Assembly (NCBI GenBank): GCA_022824945.1 | Contig: JAJDYX010000023.1 | Coordinates: forward strand, 62,001 to 126,000 | Direction of reading: 5' to 3' | Length of the DNA: 64,000 bases | DNA from: Candidatus Latescibacterota bacterium | GTDB taxonomy: Bacteria; Latescibacterota; UBA2968 | Shown here: one piece after another, positions 34,156 to 43,925 of the stretch | Layout: each line of letters begins with the position of its first letter | How positions within the stretch are numbered: the stretch's first letter is position 1 | Notes under the pieces: generated by a model | What the model was told of the DNA's origin: nothing | Databases searched by the model: none | What the model saw: the letters and a program-made list of their open reading frames with translations, nothing else | Translations under genes and position numbers: made by a program

Positions 34156-35424
34156 ATGTACAAATATCTCATCCTGCTCTGCTTGATTGCCACGCCTGCC
34201 CTGGGGCAAATTGGGCATGAAATAGAAAATATTGAAGTGCGCGGCAATGAAAAAACCCGTGTTGAAATCATTCGCCAGGTCTTACCCATAAAAGTGGGAG
34301 ATAATCTGCGCGAGGGGGATATCGACCGCTGTCGCGTAGTCCTCGAGCGTCTGCTGCTTTTCCGAACTGCATATGTCAATGTTAAACCCGGTGCAGAAAA
34401 AGGCAAAGCCATTCTCGTAGTCTATGTGCAGGAAAAGCGTTTTGGTGACCTGGGTTTGAGTTTTGACTATTCCGAACTCGATGGCTTTGGTGCCTCTGCC
34501 AATGCACATTATGCCAACCTGCGTGGCGAAGGAAAATTAGTCGGCGTGGAATACGGTTTGGGAGAACGCTTCAAATATTGGGGATTTCACTACAGCGATC
34601 CGCTCTTTCTCAAAACCAATCAGGCATTTCACATTCAGGTAACAGGGTCTTCTGCAGACCGCGACATTTTTCGCAATCCCGACCCCGATATCAGGGGACG
34701 CTACGATCTCGAACGCATCGGATTTGCCATGGGTTTTGGTCAGCCTTCTCCCCTGCGTGCCTACCATTTCGTCTTAAAATACGCTTTTGAAGCCATACAA
34801 ATCGGCGATTTTCAACACCCTCCTATCCCCACGGGTGGTGGGATATTCGCCAATGAAATTAAAGCTGCCGTAGGGCGAGAAACTCTTTCCACACTTTCTT
34901 TTAACCTGTTCAAACAACCCGTGAGCGCGATCTGGGGGCAAGGTACGGATTTTAATGCCCGGCTTACACTGTCGTCCAAACTTCTGGGATCGGTATCAAA
35001 TTACATCAAACTTCGCACGGAACTCTATCGGCACCAGCAAATTATCTCAGGACACATCCTCTCGCTCGGCTTCAAAACAGGGGGTGTCTGGGGAAATCCA
35101 CCCTTTTACGAACGCTTTTATCTCGATGGGAATAATCAACTCAGAGGCATAGAACGCCGCGTTATAGGGCCAGAAGGTGGCACCCTATTTTTTGCGGCTG
35201 AAGCCCTATATGCCATCGATCTCAAAACCCTGGGGCGAGTATATGCCTTTGTCGAAAGTGGCGGTGTACATCGCTCTGTAAACGGCAGTGATCGGCGAGA
35301 TGCCGACTTTGCCTTTGGCGTAGGTTTGCTGCTCTTTAACCGCGTAGATATAAGCTTTGGAATCAGCACGGGAACACTCATCGTAAAATCACATCGTTTT
35401 GCCGGCGTCAAGATTGGTCTGTGA
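34156..35424 (+). CDS. Omp85-family (BamA/TamA-like) outer membrane protein
   Basis: A 422-residue protein, start set at the ATG at 34156, which opens a signal peptide (MYKYLILLCLIATPALG). A single POTRA domain follows (about 20-95) with IENIEVRGNEKTRVEIIRQV, cut at 20, then a 16-strand-type beta-barrel (about 100-422). The barrel keeps GDLGLSFDYSELDGFG and, near the end, the RG-containing loop NNQLRGIERRVIGPEGG, the Omp85 signature. The last residue is Leu, not the usual Phe. It is shorter than BamA, which has five POTRA domains, and resembles FhaC/TamA-like or patatin-type barrel proteins. It is the first gene of a sigma-54-preceded operon with DUF4390, NtrY- and NtrX-like genes. Confidence 0.8.
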   Translation: MYKYLILLCLIATPALGQIGHEIENIEVRGNEKTRVEIIRQVLPIKVGDNLREGDIDRCRVVLERLLLFRTAYVNVKPGAEKGKAILVVYVQEKRFGDLGLSFDYSELDGFGASANAHYANLRGEGKLVGVEYGLGERFKYWGFHYSDPLFLKTNQAFHIQVTGSSADRDIFRNPDPDIRGRYDLERIGFAMGFGQPSPLRAYHFVLKYAFEAIQIGDFQHPPIPTGGGIFANEIKAAVGRETLSTLSFNLFKQPVSAIWGQGTDFNARLTLSSKLLGSVSNYIKLRTELYRHQQIISGHILSLGFKTGGVWGNPPFYERFYLDGNNQLRGIERRVIGPEGGTLFFAAEALYAIDLKTLGRVYAFVESGGVHRSVNGSDRRDADFAFGVGLLLFNRVDISFGISTGTLIVKSHRFAGVKIGL

Positions 35425-35431
35425 GGACGAG

Positions 35432-36043
35432 ATGACCCGGTTCTTCATCATCCAGGCACTCACAGTTTGCACGCTTGCCAACGTGCAACCCGCACTTGCA
35501 CAACACATACCGCAAGACAGTCTTTATATTTTTGTGCAATCCGACACCCTGCGCCTCGATGCAACCATCGATTCTCTTTTTTCAAAACGAACTATTGACG
35601 CCATAGAATCGGGCATGACGACATCTATCGCCGTGCAATTCCGCCTGCGGACAGGCCGCGGAGATAATCTGGGACAAAGTAGCCTGCTCAGGCGTTTGGA
35701 ACACGACATATGGGAAGGGCAATATCGCCTCATCCGGCAATCCGCGCGACCAGACACGCAGATTACGTCTCATTTTGCAGACATTCGACATGCGTGTTCT
35801 GAACTTCGGGGAATTGTACTGGCTCAGCTTCCCTTTCCCGACGAGCCTATCACTTTGCAGATGCGGATAGACGTAAACCCGATCTCGCCCGAGCAACGAG
35901 AACGTACGCGACAATGGCTCAAGATAATCGAAAAAGGCAGCTTTCTCGAATTTTTCTTTTCTCTGGACAGATCTACATCTCCCGAATGGGTTGACCTGTT
36001 CAGATTTCGCCCCAGCGCACTCCCACACCTTCTTGATGAATAA
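35432..36043 (+). CDS. DUF4390 family periplasmic protein
   Basis: A 203-residue protein starting at the ATG at 35432 (GAGG site). A signal peptide MTRFFIIQALTVCTLANVQP is cut here at 20 residues and ends near AQ. The mature part contains DSLFSKRTIDAIESGMTTSI and the RRLEHDIWEGQYRLIRQ motif, matching the DUF4390 layout. In Proteobacteria a DUF4390 gene is often next to ntrY and ntrX, as here. The function is unknown; it may be a periplasmic partner of the NtrY-like kinase. The gene is in one tight operon with its neighbours (7-base and 21-base gaps). Confidence 0.7.
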   Translation: MTRFFIIQALTVCTLANVQPALAQHIPQDSLYIFVQSDTLRLDATIDSLFSKRTIDAIESGMTTSIAVQFRLRTGRGDNLGQSSLLRRLEHDIWEGQYRLIRQSARPDTQITSHFADIRHACSELRGIVLAQLPFPDEPITLQMRIDVNPISPEQRERTRQWLKIIEKGSFLEFFFSLDRSTSPEWVDLFRFRPSALPHLLDE

Positions 36044-36064
36044 ATACTGCCAGGAGACACTACC

Positions 36065-37513
36065 ATGAGATCTATTCCCTTGCGCTGGCGCATCATCGCC
36101 TCCCTGATTGGTCTGGCATTGGGCACGACGCTCATACTCGCGCTGCTCGCGCGACACTTTTTGGCACTGAGTCTTCAAACGCAAACCAACGTCAATCTCG
36201 AAATGGGCAGTGCGCTGACCAGTGCGCTTTCTTTGGCAAAAGAGAACTACGACGCAAAAAAACGGCAACTTCAGGATATTGGGCAGCTTTTGTCTGCACC
36301 ACCTCACCGCGACCTCAATGCCTTACACACCGCATTTGCAAATGCCGGGCTCGACAACCTGACCTTGAGTATTTCTCCTATCGGGCAAATCGACACAGAT
36401 ATTTCTCAAGGTCCCGTAGTTTCCAAAGTAGAAAACGACCGACTTCAACTGGTACTCGCACTTCCCGATTCGCAACGGGCACTGACTGCCCTGCTTTCAC
36501 TCGAGGCGCTCATCGATGTTAGAAATGCCGTACATACGTACAAGCATATTGAAATGGCAGAAGACGATCTGAGCGCTGCTTTTCTGCTCGCCTTTTTCGT
36601 GGCAGCAGCAGGTGTTGTTCTCCTGGCATCTGTGATTGGCGTTCGCATCGGTTTTGGGATCACGCGCCCGCTTAACGCACTACTTAAAGGCACGCGAGAA
36701 ATGGGACGCGATAACCTGCAATACCGCATCCCCAAAGGCAGAGATGACGAAATTGGCTTACTTATCGAATCCTTTAACCAGATGGCGCAAGACCTTGTAG
36801 AAAACAGGCGCAAACGACTCGAAGCCGAGCAAATTGCAGCCTGGCGCGAAATAGCGCGGCGTCTGGCTCACGAAATCAAAAATCCGTTAACACCCATTCA
36901 ACTTGCAGTGCAACAAATGCGCGATAAATATTCTGGCAATGACCCCGCGTATCAACAATTTGTAACTAACTGCACGGAAATCGTTACCGAAGAAGTCGAA
37001 AATCTCAGATCTCTGGTTCAAGAATTTGCCAACTTTGCCCGCATGCCATCTCTCTCCCTATCTCCCAGCGATCTCAATGAGTGTGTACACAATGTCGTTC
37101 GCCTCTACCCAGATGCTCGCATTCATCTCAACCTGGAGGAAAATCAGCCTGCGCTCGAACTCGATGTCGAGCAGATGCGCCGGGTGCTAATTAATCTTAT
37201 AGAAAATGGCCTTGACGCCTCTGGCAAAAACGGCCAAATCGAGATACGCACGTGTACTTCTGATGACACGGCCATAATTTCCGTAATTGACAGCGGGCCG
37301 GGTGTGCCCTTAAAAGATCGCGCGCGTATCTTCCAACCTTATGTTTCGACAAAAGAAAGCGGTATGGGCCTGGGCCTTGCCGTAGTACACAACATCATTG
37401 AAGATCACGGAGGACACATCTCGGTCAAAGATGCCCCTACGGGGGGCGCGCAATTCGATCTTCAACTTCCCATTCCCAACCGAGCGAAAGCGCAACCGGA
37501 GGAACAGCGATGA
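36065..37513 (+). CDS. NtrY-like membrane sensor histidine kinase
   Basis: A 482-residue kinase. Transmembrane helices are near residues 10-32 and 175-200, with a periplasmic sensor between them. Then comes a HAMP domain (about 200-250), a dimerisation domain with the phospho-His in ARRLAHEIKNPLTPIQLAVQ, cut at 20, and the ATP-binding domain with N box LINLIENGLDAS, G1 VIDSGPGVP and G2 GMGLGLAV. It phosphorylates the NtrX-like regulator encoded next; the two genes overlap by 4 bases. The input signal is unknown; the adjacent Omp85 and DUF4390 genes suggest an envelope-related signal rather than nitrogen. Confidence 0.9.
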   Translation: MRSIPLRWRIIASLIGLALGTTLILALLARHFLALSLQTQTNVNLEMGSALTSALSLAKENYDAKKRQLQDIGQLLSAPPHRDLNALHTAFANAGLDNLTLSISPIGQIDTDISQGPVVSKVENDRLQLVLALPDSQRALTALLSLEALIDVRNAVHTYKHIEMAEDDLSAAFLLAFFVAAAGVVLLASVIGVRIGFGITRPLNALLKGTREMGRDNLQYRIPKGRDDEIGLLIESFNQMAQDLVENRRKRLEAEQIAAWREIARRLAHEIKNPLTPIQLAVQQMRDKYSGNDPAYQQFVTNCTEIVTEEVENLRSLVQEFANFARMPSLSLSPSDLNECVHNVVRLYPDARIHLNLEENQPALELDVEQMRRVLINLIENGLDASGKNGQIEIRTCTSDDTAIISVIDSGPGVPLKDRARIFQPYVSTKESGMGLGLAVVHNIIEDHGGHISVKDAPTGGAQFDLQLPIPNRAKAQPEEQR

Positions 37514-38871
37514 GCCAAAACATTCTCATTATTGACGACGAAAGAAATATCCGTCGAACCTTAGACATGATCCTATCGGGTGAAGGCTATCAGGTCTTTA
37601 CATGTGCCTCAGCACAAGCGGGTCTCGACACACTAAAAAAAGAACGCATTCACCTGGTCTTGCTCGACATTGTTATGCCAGAAATCAGCGGCCTCGACCT
37701 GTTGCCCAAACTCCTTGAAGTGCGTCCCAATCTGGCAGTCATCATGATTTCGGGACACGGCAATGTGCAAAACGCCGTTCTCGCCATCAAACGAGGAGCT
37801 TATGATTTCATGGAAAAACCCCTCGATCGCGACAAAGTGCTCATGGCGATTTCTCGCGCCCTTCAAACTCGGAAACTCGCCGCGGAAAACCGCCACCTCA
37901 AACAACAAATTGAGGGACGCTATGAAATGGTGGGACAAAGTCCTGTCCTGGCAGAAATTCGCAACCAAATCGCGCGCGTTGCCCCCACCAATGGGCGTGT
38001 CCTCATCCTTGGAGAAAGCGGCACAGGTAAAGAACTCGTTGCCCGTGCTGTTCACAAAATGAGTCACAGAGCGAACAATCCCTTTATCAAAGTAAACTGT
38101 GCTGCCATTCCCGAAGAACTCATTGAAAGCGAATTGTTTGGTAGTGATCGAGGCGCATTTACCGGCGCAGTCAGAACGCGCGATGGCAAATTCCTCCAGG
38201 CTGATGGTGGGACGTTATTTCTCGATGAAATTGGCGACATGAGCCTGGCGGTACAGGCCAAGGTTTTGCGCGCGCTCGAACAGGGTGAATTTGAACGGGT
38301 AGGCGGTGCCAAAACCTTTCGGGTAGATGTGCGCGTCATCGCAGCGACAAACAAAAACTTGCACGCCGAAGTCGAGCAGGGCAAATTTCGAGAAGACCTC
38401 TACTTTCGCCTGAATGTGGTACCATTGACAGCGCCGCCCTTGCGGGAGCGCCGCGAAGACATCCCCGCGCTGGCCGAACACTTCCTCAAAGCCTATGCCG
38501 AAGAAAATGGGTTTTTACCCAAAGCACTATCGGCAGAAGCGCGGGACCTGCTCTTGCAATACGACTGGCCCGGCAACATCCGCGAACTGAAAAACCTGGT
38601 TGAACGCCTCTCAATTATGGTTTCAGGAGACACCATATACCCTGAAGATTTGCCCACTTTAGATGGTATGTCCATTCCAAAACAACCCGGTTCTTTCCCG
38701 GATCTCGGCGCGGGAAAAACACTTCGCCAGGTGCGCGAGGCTGTTGAGCGGCACTACATTGCCGAAGCACTGGAGCGCCACAAAGGCAATGTCACACGCG
38801 CATCCACTGCCCTGGGCATCGAACGCACCAACTTGCACAAAAAAATAAAACAATACGACCTCGAAAGATGA
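37510..38871 (+). CDS. NtrX/NtrC-like sigma-54-dependent response regulator
   Basis: A 453-residue three-domain regulator. Receiver domain (1-120) with Asp53 in LLDIVMP and a conserved Lys in EKPLD; AAA+ domain (about 140-375) with Walker A GESGTGKE, the sigma-54-contact loop GAFTGA, Walker [12 protein letters not shown] and the arginine finger region WPGNIREL; and a Fis-type HTH at the end, [20 protein letters not shown]. When phosphorylated it should activate sigma-54 promoters, including the -24/-12 site at the head of this operon. It ends before a shared bidirectional terminator with metK. Confidence 0.95.
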   Translation: MSQNILIIDDERNIRRTLDMILSGEGYQVFTCASAQAGLDTLKKERIHLVLLDIVMPEISGLDLLPKLLEVRPNLAVIMISGHGNVQNAVLAIKRGAYDFMEKPLDRDKVLMAISRALQTRKLAAENRHLKQQIEGRYEMVGQSPVLAEIRNQIARVAPTNGRVLILGESGTGKELVARAVHKMSHRANNPFIKVNCAAIPEELIESELFGSDRGAFTGAVRTRDGKFLQADGGTLFLDEIGDMSLAVQAKVLRALEQGEFERVGGAKTFRVDVRVIAATNKNLHAEVEQGKFREDLYFRLNVVPLTAPPLRERREDIPALAEHFLKAYAEENGFLPKALSAEARDLLLQYDWPGNIRELKNLVERLSIMVSGDTIYPEDLPTLDGMSIPKQPGSFPDLGAGKTLRQVREAVERHYIAEALERHKGNVTRASTALGIERTNLHKKIKQYDLER

Positions 38872-38892
38872 GCGCATATTTACGCAAAAAAA

Positions 38893-38915
38893 AGCGCGGA
38901 AATGAATTCCGCGCT
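38893..38915. terminator. Bidirectional terminator between ntrX-like gene and metK
   Basis: Perfect 9-bp stem AGCGCGGAA / TTCCGCGCT, 5-base loop, A-run on both sides, so each strand carries a usable T- or A-tract. It lies 22 bases after the NtrX-like stop and 30 bases before the metK stop. Confidence 0.85.
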
Positions 38916-38945
38916 AAAAAAATTGACAAGATGATATTGAAAATA

Positions 38946-40100
38946 TTACAGCCCAGCGGCTTTTTTTATGACATCGGCTTTACTCGTCTGCTCCCATGTA
39001 AATTCTCCGCGCCCAAAATGACCATACGCAGCTGTAGAACGATACATGGGCCTGGTCAACTCGAGTGCTGCAATAATGCCCAATGGCGTCAGATCAAAGT
39101 GATTCTTAATCAAAGCGACGATTTTTGATTCTTCAATTTTGCCCGTGCCAAACGTATCTACGGCGACCGAAACGGGTTTTGCCACCCCAATAGCGTAAGC
39201 CAGTTGCACTTCACATCGAGATGCCAGGCCCGCAGCAACGACATTTTTGGCGACCCAGCGCGCCGCATAATGCCCGCTGCGATCCACTTTGGTCGGATCC
39301 TTGCCTGAAAACGCCCCACCACCATGACGCCCCATCCCACCGTACGTATCCACAATAATTTTTCTTCCAGTCAATCCACAATCGCCGTGTGGCCCACCCA
39401 CCACAAATTTGCCGGTTGGGTTGACGTGATAAATCGTATCTCCATCCAAAAGATGCGTAGGCACCACCTCGCGGATCACTTTCTCTTTTACATCCCTTAC
39501 AATCTGCTCGTGCGATACATCTTCATCGTGCTGTGTCGAAACCACCACTGTGTGCGCGCGAGCCGGTCCGTCCCCGTCGTATTCCACCGTCACCTGTGCT
39601 TTGCTATCGGGACGCAAATACGAAAGCCCTTTATCTTTCCGAATTTGCGCGAGTTCTGCCACCAATTTGTGAGACAGGATAATGGGTAACGGCATCAATT
39701 CTGGTGTTTCTCGACACGCATATCCAAACATCATCCCCTGATCCCCCGCTCCCTGCTCGGTGTGCAATCCTTCCCCCGCTGTTACCCCCTGCGAAATATC
39801 GGGCGATTGCTGGTCTAATTTCACCATGATCTCACAGCTCTTATAATCAAATCCATAGCTCGAATCCGTATAGCCAATATCTTTAATCACGCCGCGCACC
39901 AGCGACTGAAAATCCACGCTGGCCTCGCTCGTCACTTCCCCTGCGACCACTACAAGCCCGGTTGTCACCAGCGTTTCGCAAGCCACCCTCGATTTGGGAT
40001 CTTGCTCCAACATAGCATCGAGTACAGCATCCGAAATTTGATCTGCCAACTTATCCGGATGCCCTTCGGAAACCGATTCCGACGTAAACAAACGACCCAT
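38946..40100 (-). CDS. metK: S-adenosylmethionine synthase
   Basis: A 384-residue MetK of standard length. The start region [20 protein letters not shown], cut at 20, is the ATP-binding motif. [12 protein letters not shown] is the second hallmark, and the P-loop-like [16 protein letters not shown] follows. It makes S-adenosylmethionine from methionine and ATP. No SAM riboswitch can be placed, because only 21 bases separate it from ptsI upstream, with which it is probably co-transcribed. It converges on the NtrX-like gene over a bidirectional terminator. Confidence 0.98.
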   Translation of the reverse strand: MGRLFTSESVSEGHPDKLADQISDAVLDAMLEQDPKSRVACETLVTTGLVVVAGEVTSEASVDFQSLVRGVIKDIGYTDSSYGFDYKSCEIMVKLDQQSPDISQGVTAGEGLHTEQGAGDQGMMFGYACRETPELMPLPIILSHKLVAELAQIRKDKGLSYLRPDSKAQVTVEYDGDGPARAHTVVVSTQHDEDVSHEQIVRDVKEKVIREVVPTHLLDGDTIYHVNPTGKFVVGGPHGDCGLTGRKIIVDTYGGMGRHGGGAFSGKDPTKVDRSGHYAARWVAKNVVAAGLASRCEVQLAYAIGVAKPVSVAVDTFGTGKIEESKIVALIKNHFDLTPLGIIAALELTRPMYRSTAAYGHFGRGEFTWEQTSKADVIKKAAGL

Positions 40101-40121
40101 AAAGCCTGCTCCTATAAATAA

Positions 40122-41906
40122 TTACAATAATGACAATCTCATTTGCAATGTAGTCTCACCACTTTCCCCGCCGACGAACGTCTCGTAATCCTCATCGGAT
40201 AAAGTGGCGTTTACACGCGCCCGAATATCTGCGATCTCCTGCATATTGAGCACATCTTCGCCAAGTGCCTGAAGCTGATTAAAGGATGTATTGCGAATTG
40301 CGCGTTTGACCTCGGGCAATGCCGAAGGCGTCATCGACAGCTTATCAACCCCCAGGCCCACCAGCAACAATCCGGAATGCGGATCTCCCGCCATCTCACC
40401 GCAAACAGTCACCGGTATATTTTGTGCATGCGCTGCATCGACCACGCTCTTGATCAATCGCAAGACCGCGGGATGAAACGGATCGAATAAATACGAGACG
40501 AGATCATTGCCGCGATCAACTGCAAGCGTGTATTGGATCAGATCATTGGTGCCAATACTAAAAAAATCGACTTCCCGCGCCAATTGATCGGCTATCAGCG
40601 CTGCAGAAGGGACTTCGATCATGACCCCAACGGGACACTGAGGGGCAAAAGACACACCTTCTCGCGTCAATTCTTCGCGCACATCATCGAGCACGGCAAG
40701 AGCCTCACGCAATTCGTCAATCCCCGAAATCAGGGGCAACATCAACTTCACATTACCAACAGTGCTCGCTTTTAAGATCGCCCGAAGCTGTACTTTAAAA
40801 AGATCGCGGTGCCTCAGCGTCAGTCGGATGGAACGCAACCCCAAAAAGGGATTCATTTCTGTCTGTGTATTGAGCACATGCGACATTTTATCGCCCCCCA
40901 GGTCCAGAGTGCGAATCACGAGGGGATGTGGCGCAATACGCCTGGCCATTTGCGAATAGGCAGCAACCTGTGAGGCCTCATCGGGCAAAATATCGCTGGA
41001 GAGATAGAGATATTCCGTGCGGTACAACCCAACGCCCTCAGCACCGTAGTCCATCGCAGAATGCACCTCGCTGGGCAATTCCACATTGGCCTGTAACGCG
41101 ACCCGAACACCGTCCTCAGTCTGGGCGGGCAAATCTCGGGAATCGACCAACCCGGCCTTTCGCTTTCTCAATCTTTCGGCCAGGCCTCGATACTGTGCGA
41201 GTGTTTTATCATCCGGGTTGAGAATAAAATCTCCGCGCTGACCATCTACTATCGCGATATCGCCTGTACGTGCATCAGATAGTGCGTTGGCAACGCTGAC
41301 AACAGCGGGAATCTCTAACCCGCGCGCCAGAATAATCGCGTGGGACGTGGGACCACCGACCTCTGTCACAAGCCCCAAAACCCGGTCGGGTTGCAGGTGC
41401 GCCATATCGTCGGGCATCAAATCGCGTGCAACGACAATTGATTTGTCGGGCAATCGATCTAACCCGGCTTTTTCCCAATTCCCCAACTTGGCCAATACTC
41501 GCTTTGCAATGCCCAATAAATCGGCACCGCGTTCTCTCAAATAATCATCTTGAAACGCTTCAAATTGACGACGCAAATTCTGGAAAGTCGTCCAGAAAGC
41601 GTATTCAGCATTATATTTTTCTATATGTGGATATGTAAGCTCGAGAAGCATGGGGTCTTGCAACATGAGTAGATGAGCGTCGAATATCTGCGCGTGCTCT
41701 TTGCCCAGTATATCCTCGACATGCGCCCGCGTGGCCGCGAAATCCTCAGACACGGCTCTGATCGCCTCTTCCAATCTCGCTTTCTCTACGGGAATATCGC
41801 TGGGATCTATCCGGCGTTGATCCACGGGAAACTCTTCCGGATCGTACAAATACACCGGTGCAATCGCAATGCCCGGAGACGCTTGTATGCCTTTGAGATA
41901 TTTCAT
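40122..41906 (-). CDS. ptsI: PTS enzyme I (PEP-protein phosphotransferase)
   Basis: A 594-residue enzyme I. The phosphohistidine is in GGPTSHAIILARGLEIPAVV, near residue 190. The PEP-binding part shows GIGLYRTEYLYLS-like GVGLYRTEYLYLS, GGDKMSH, NPFLGLRSIR, PVGVMIEVPSA and FFSIGTNDLIQYTLAVDR. It transfers phosphate from PEP to HPr, encoded 3 bases upstream. No sugar-specific EII component is in the window, so the pair may serve regulation as much as sugar uptake. It is followed by metK. Confidence 0.97.
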   Translation of the reverse strand: MKYLKGIQASPGIAIAPVYLYDPEEFPVDQRRIDPSDIPVEKARLEEAIRAVSEDFAATRAHVEDILGKEHAQIFDAHLLMLQDPMLLELTYPHIEKYNAEYAFWTTFQNLRRQFEAFQDDYLRERGADLLGIAKRVLAKLGNWEKAGLDRLPDKSIVVARDLMPDDMAHLQPDRVLGLVTEVGGPTSHAIILARGLEIPAVVSVANALSDARTGDIAIVDGQRGDFILNPDDKTLAQYRGLAERLRKRKAGLVDSRDLPAQTEDGVRVALQANVELPSEVHSAMDYGAEGVGLYRTEYLYLSSDILPDEASQVAAYSQMARRIAPHPLVIRTLDLGGDKMSHVLNTQTEMNPFLGLRSIRLTLRHRDLFKVQLRAILKASTVGNVKLMLPLISGIDELREALAVLDDVREELTREGVSFAPQCPVGVMIEVPSAALIADQLAREVDFFSIGTNDLIQYTLAVDRGNDLVSYLFDPFHPAVLRLIKSVVDAAHAQNIPVTVCGEMAGDPHSGLLLVGLGVDKLSMTPSALPEVKRAIRNTSFNQLQALGEDVLNMQEIADIRARVNATLSDEDYETFVGGESGETTLQMRLSLL

Positions 41907-41909
41907 AGC

Positions 41910-42170
41910 TCAGTCAAATTTTGATTCAATCATTTCGACGATATGATCCAGTGCATTGCATGCATCTTCACCTTCGACCCGCACCGTGATCACAGAACCC
42001 ACTTCCGCAGCCAACATCATCACACCCATAATACTCTTGCCATTAATTGCCAGACCATCTTTTTCCAGTGTAATTTCAGAAGTAAACTTAGCCGCTGCCT
42101 GTACCAGCAAAGCCGCGGGTCTCGCGTGAATACCCAGTTTATTTTTTACCGTAGCCCGTTGTTCCAGCAT
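41910..42170 (-). CDS. ptsH: PTS phosphocarrier protein HPr
   Basis: An 86-residue HPr; the ATG at 42170 is preferred, with one at 42182 as an alternative. The active His is in KLGIHARPAALLVQ, and the regulatory Ser in GKSIMGVMMLA. The regulatory Ser suggests control by an HPr kinase/phosphorylase, which is not in the window. It takes phosphate from enzyme I, encoded immediately downstream. A PfkB kinase gene lies upstream on the same strand with a 35-base gap. Confidence 0.93.
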   Translation of the reverse strand: MLEQRATVKNKLGIHARPAALLVQAAAKFTSEITLEKDGLAINGKSIMGVMMLAAEVGSVITVRVEGEDACNALDHIVEMIESKFD

Positions 42171-42205
42171 CGTGTGTATCATCCATAATCAGAAACATTT
42201 GAAAT

Positions 42206-43096
42206 TCAATCTTCGGCAATCAGTTGCAAGACCTGTTCTTCTCCGTGAATATGTCCTGCTCCACCGGCCCTGGCACATGTTAATGCAGCACTTCCACTGG
42301 CAAATTGCACACTACGCGTCAGCGTCCATCCCTGCAAATACCCGTAAATAAGGCCAGCTCGAAAGGCATCTCCCGCTCCTGTTGTATCGAGCGCAGTGAC
42401 CTGGTATGCGGGCTGTTCAAAACTATTGCCATTTTCCTGAAAAACCTGACATCCCTGTTTTCCCCTGGTAATCACCACGGTTTCTATACCGGCCTTCAAA
42501 AGCCCAACCGCCACATCCGAGGGCATGCCCATTCTGTGTCTGCGCATAAAACCGTCAGAATTGATCACCACATCACAAAATTTTGCAAGCGGGTGATCTG
42601 GCGTCAGTTCAATAGCAAATACCGTCACATCACAAGCCCGCGCAAGTTTAGCTGCTCGGATTGCATTTTCTCCCAAAAAGGGATCGACAGACAACAGGGC
42701 AACACCATCGAGATCCGCCTCGGTCAGTGGCCTGCTACGCACATCGGGAAAATGTCCACAAATCGTTCGACCTCCATTGACATCGGACAGGATAACGGCA
42801 TGCCCGGTGCGAACGCTGGGATCTATATCGAGCCTGCGGATATCTACGTCAAATTGACGCATCGCACGCAAAAAAAGTACACCTCTGCGATCGTCTCCCA
42901 ATGCACACCCCATCAACCGCACATCGACCCCTAATCCACTCAATGTCACCGCCGTATTGGTCGCTTCTCCACCGACAAATTCTTCGTCGCGAAACGCGCG
43001 CGTGTGTCCATTGCGCTCGGGAAACCAGGCCACTTGCACGATTTGATCGATCCCCAGTACACCGTAACACAACACTGCGCCAGATGAAATAGCCAT
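42206..43096 (-). CDS. PfkB family carbohydrate kinase
   Basis: A 296-residue kinase. The start is set at the ATG at 43096: a longer frame runs to 43150 but would cross a terminator for the upstream gene. Family marks: FVGGEATNTAVTLSGLGVDV, cut at 20, near the N-terminus, and DTTGAGDAFRAGLIYGYL with the catalytic Asp of the C-terminal PfkB signature. It phosphorylates a sugar or nucleoside; ribokinase- and adenosine kinase-like substrates are both possible. It is upstream of ptsH on the same strand, pointing to sugar metabolism. Confidence 0.85.
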   Translation of the reverse strand: MAISSGAVLCYGVLGIDQIVQVAWFPERNGHTRAFRDEEFVGGEATNTAVTLSGLGVDVRLMGCALGDDRRGVLFLRAMRQFDVDIRRLDIDPSVRTGHAVILSDVNGGRTICGHFPDVRSRPLTEADLDGVALLSVDPFLGENAIRAAKLARACDVTVFAIELTPDHPLAKFCDVVINSDGFMRRHRMGMPSDVAVGLLKAGIETVVITRGKQGCQVFQENGNSFEQPAYQVTALDTTGAGDAFRAGLIYGYLQGWTLTRSVQFASGSAALTCARAGGAGHIHGEEQVLQLIAED

Positions 43097-43112
43097 AACA
43101 ATACGCTCGCAT

Positions 43113-43136
43113 AAAAAAACCGTCCGCAAAGACGGT
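43113..43136 (-). terminator. Terminator of the GGGP synthase gene
   Basis: Leftward stem ACCGTC / GACGGT with a 6-base loop followed by a T7 tract (A-run at 43113-43119). It lies 32 bases past the GGGP synthase stop and marks the PfkB start as downstream of it. Confidence 0.8.
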
Positions 43137-43167
43137 AACGACATCTCCAATTGTGGAAAAAATGGAC

Positions 43168-43917
43168 TCAGTCGAGACAGTGAATAGCAGAGGCAAATGC
43201 GCCAATCAGCGCGGCATCCCAGCCCGTTTCTTCAAAAATGCTACCAACCACCACAAAAGCTGCGCCCAATGCGACCCGTTTTGCCGCAGCTTTGGGATCG
43301 CGAATGCCACCGCCGACAATTATTGGGATTGACACATAGCCACAGACAGCCTGCACTATTTCTTCGGGTACCATCAACTCTGGCCCGCTACCGGCATCCA
43401 GGTACACGCATTGCATACCCAAATACTCGGCGGCAAGAGCGTGCGCCATTGCAATCTCGGGTTTGTCGCGCGGCAAGGGACGTGTGTTGCTCACGTATTC
43501 AGCTGTGGTTAGCTGCCCGGTATCCACGAGCGCGTAGCCAGTTGCAATGGCCTCTAAGCCGTGAGCTTTCAAAATTGGCGCGGCCTTGACTTGTTGCCCA
43601 ATCAGCAATTCGGGATTGCGTCCACTGATAAGCGACAAAAACATAATCGCATCGGCAGCCGCTGATATCTGGTTGGTATCGCCGGGAAATATAATCACCG
43701 GAATATCTACAGCGCGTACGACCTCGCGTACCATGCGATCAAAATTGGTGGATAACAAAAAACTGCCGCCAATCAAAATGGCGTCCGCCCCCTGCGCTTC
43801 ACAAATAGAGGCCGTGCGTCCCAGATCTTTTTTGTCGAGCCTGTCGGGATCCAGATAGGGCAAAAACCCCGCCCCGCGGCGATTGCGAATAGCCACCAAC
43901 TGTTCGAATATCGACAT
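43168..43917 (-). CDS. Geranylgeranylglyceryl phosphate synthase (PcrB/GGGPS) family protein
   Basis: A 249-residue TIM-barrel prenyltransferase. Family marks: LPYLDPDRLDKKDL at the start, ADAILIGGSFLLSTNFDRMV, cut at 20, IIFPGDTNQISAAADAIMFLS, cut for length, GLEAIATGYALVDTG, CVYLDAGSGPELMVPEEIV and IIVGGGIRDPKAA. Archaeal enzymes join glycerol-1-phosphate to a C20 prenyl chain, the first step of archaeal ether lipids; bacterial relatives make heptaprenylglyceryl phosphate. FCB bacteria are known to carry GGGPS-like genes. Whether this one makes ether lipids cannot be read here. It sits 8 bases from the alaS stop, in a leftward operon with alaS and recX. Confidence 0.85.
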   Translation of the reverse strand: MSIFEQLVAIRNRRGAGFLPYLDPDRLDKKDLGRTASICEAQGADAILIGGSFLLSTNFDRMVREVVRAVDIPVIIFPGDTNQISAAADAIMFLSLISGRNPELLIGQQVKAAPILKAHGLEAIATGYALVDTGQLTTAEYVSNTRPLPRDKPEIAMAHALAAEYLGMQCVYLDAGSGPELMVPEEIVQAVCGYVSIPIIVGGGIRDPKAAAKRVALGAAFVVVGSIFEETGWDAALIGAFASAIHCLD

Positions 43918-43925
43918 TGAGGCAC

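Noticed and set aside
42170..43205. Longer PfkB start at 43150
   Set aside because: It would place the start inside or beyond the terminator of the upstream gene; the ATG at 43096 is preferred.
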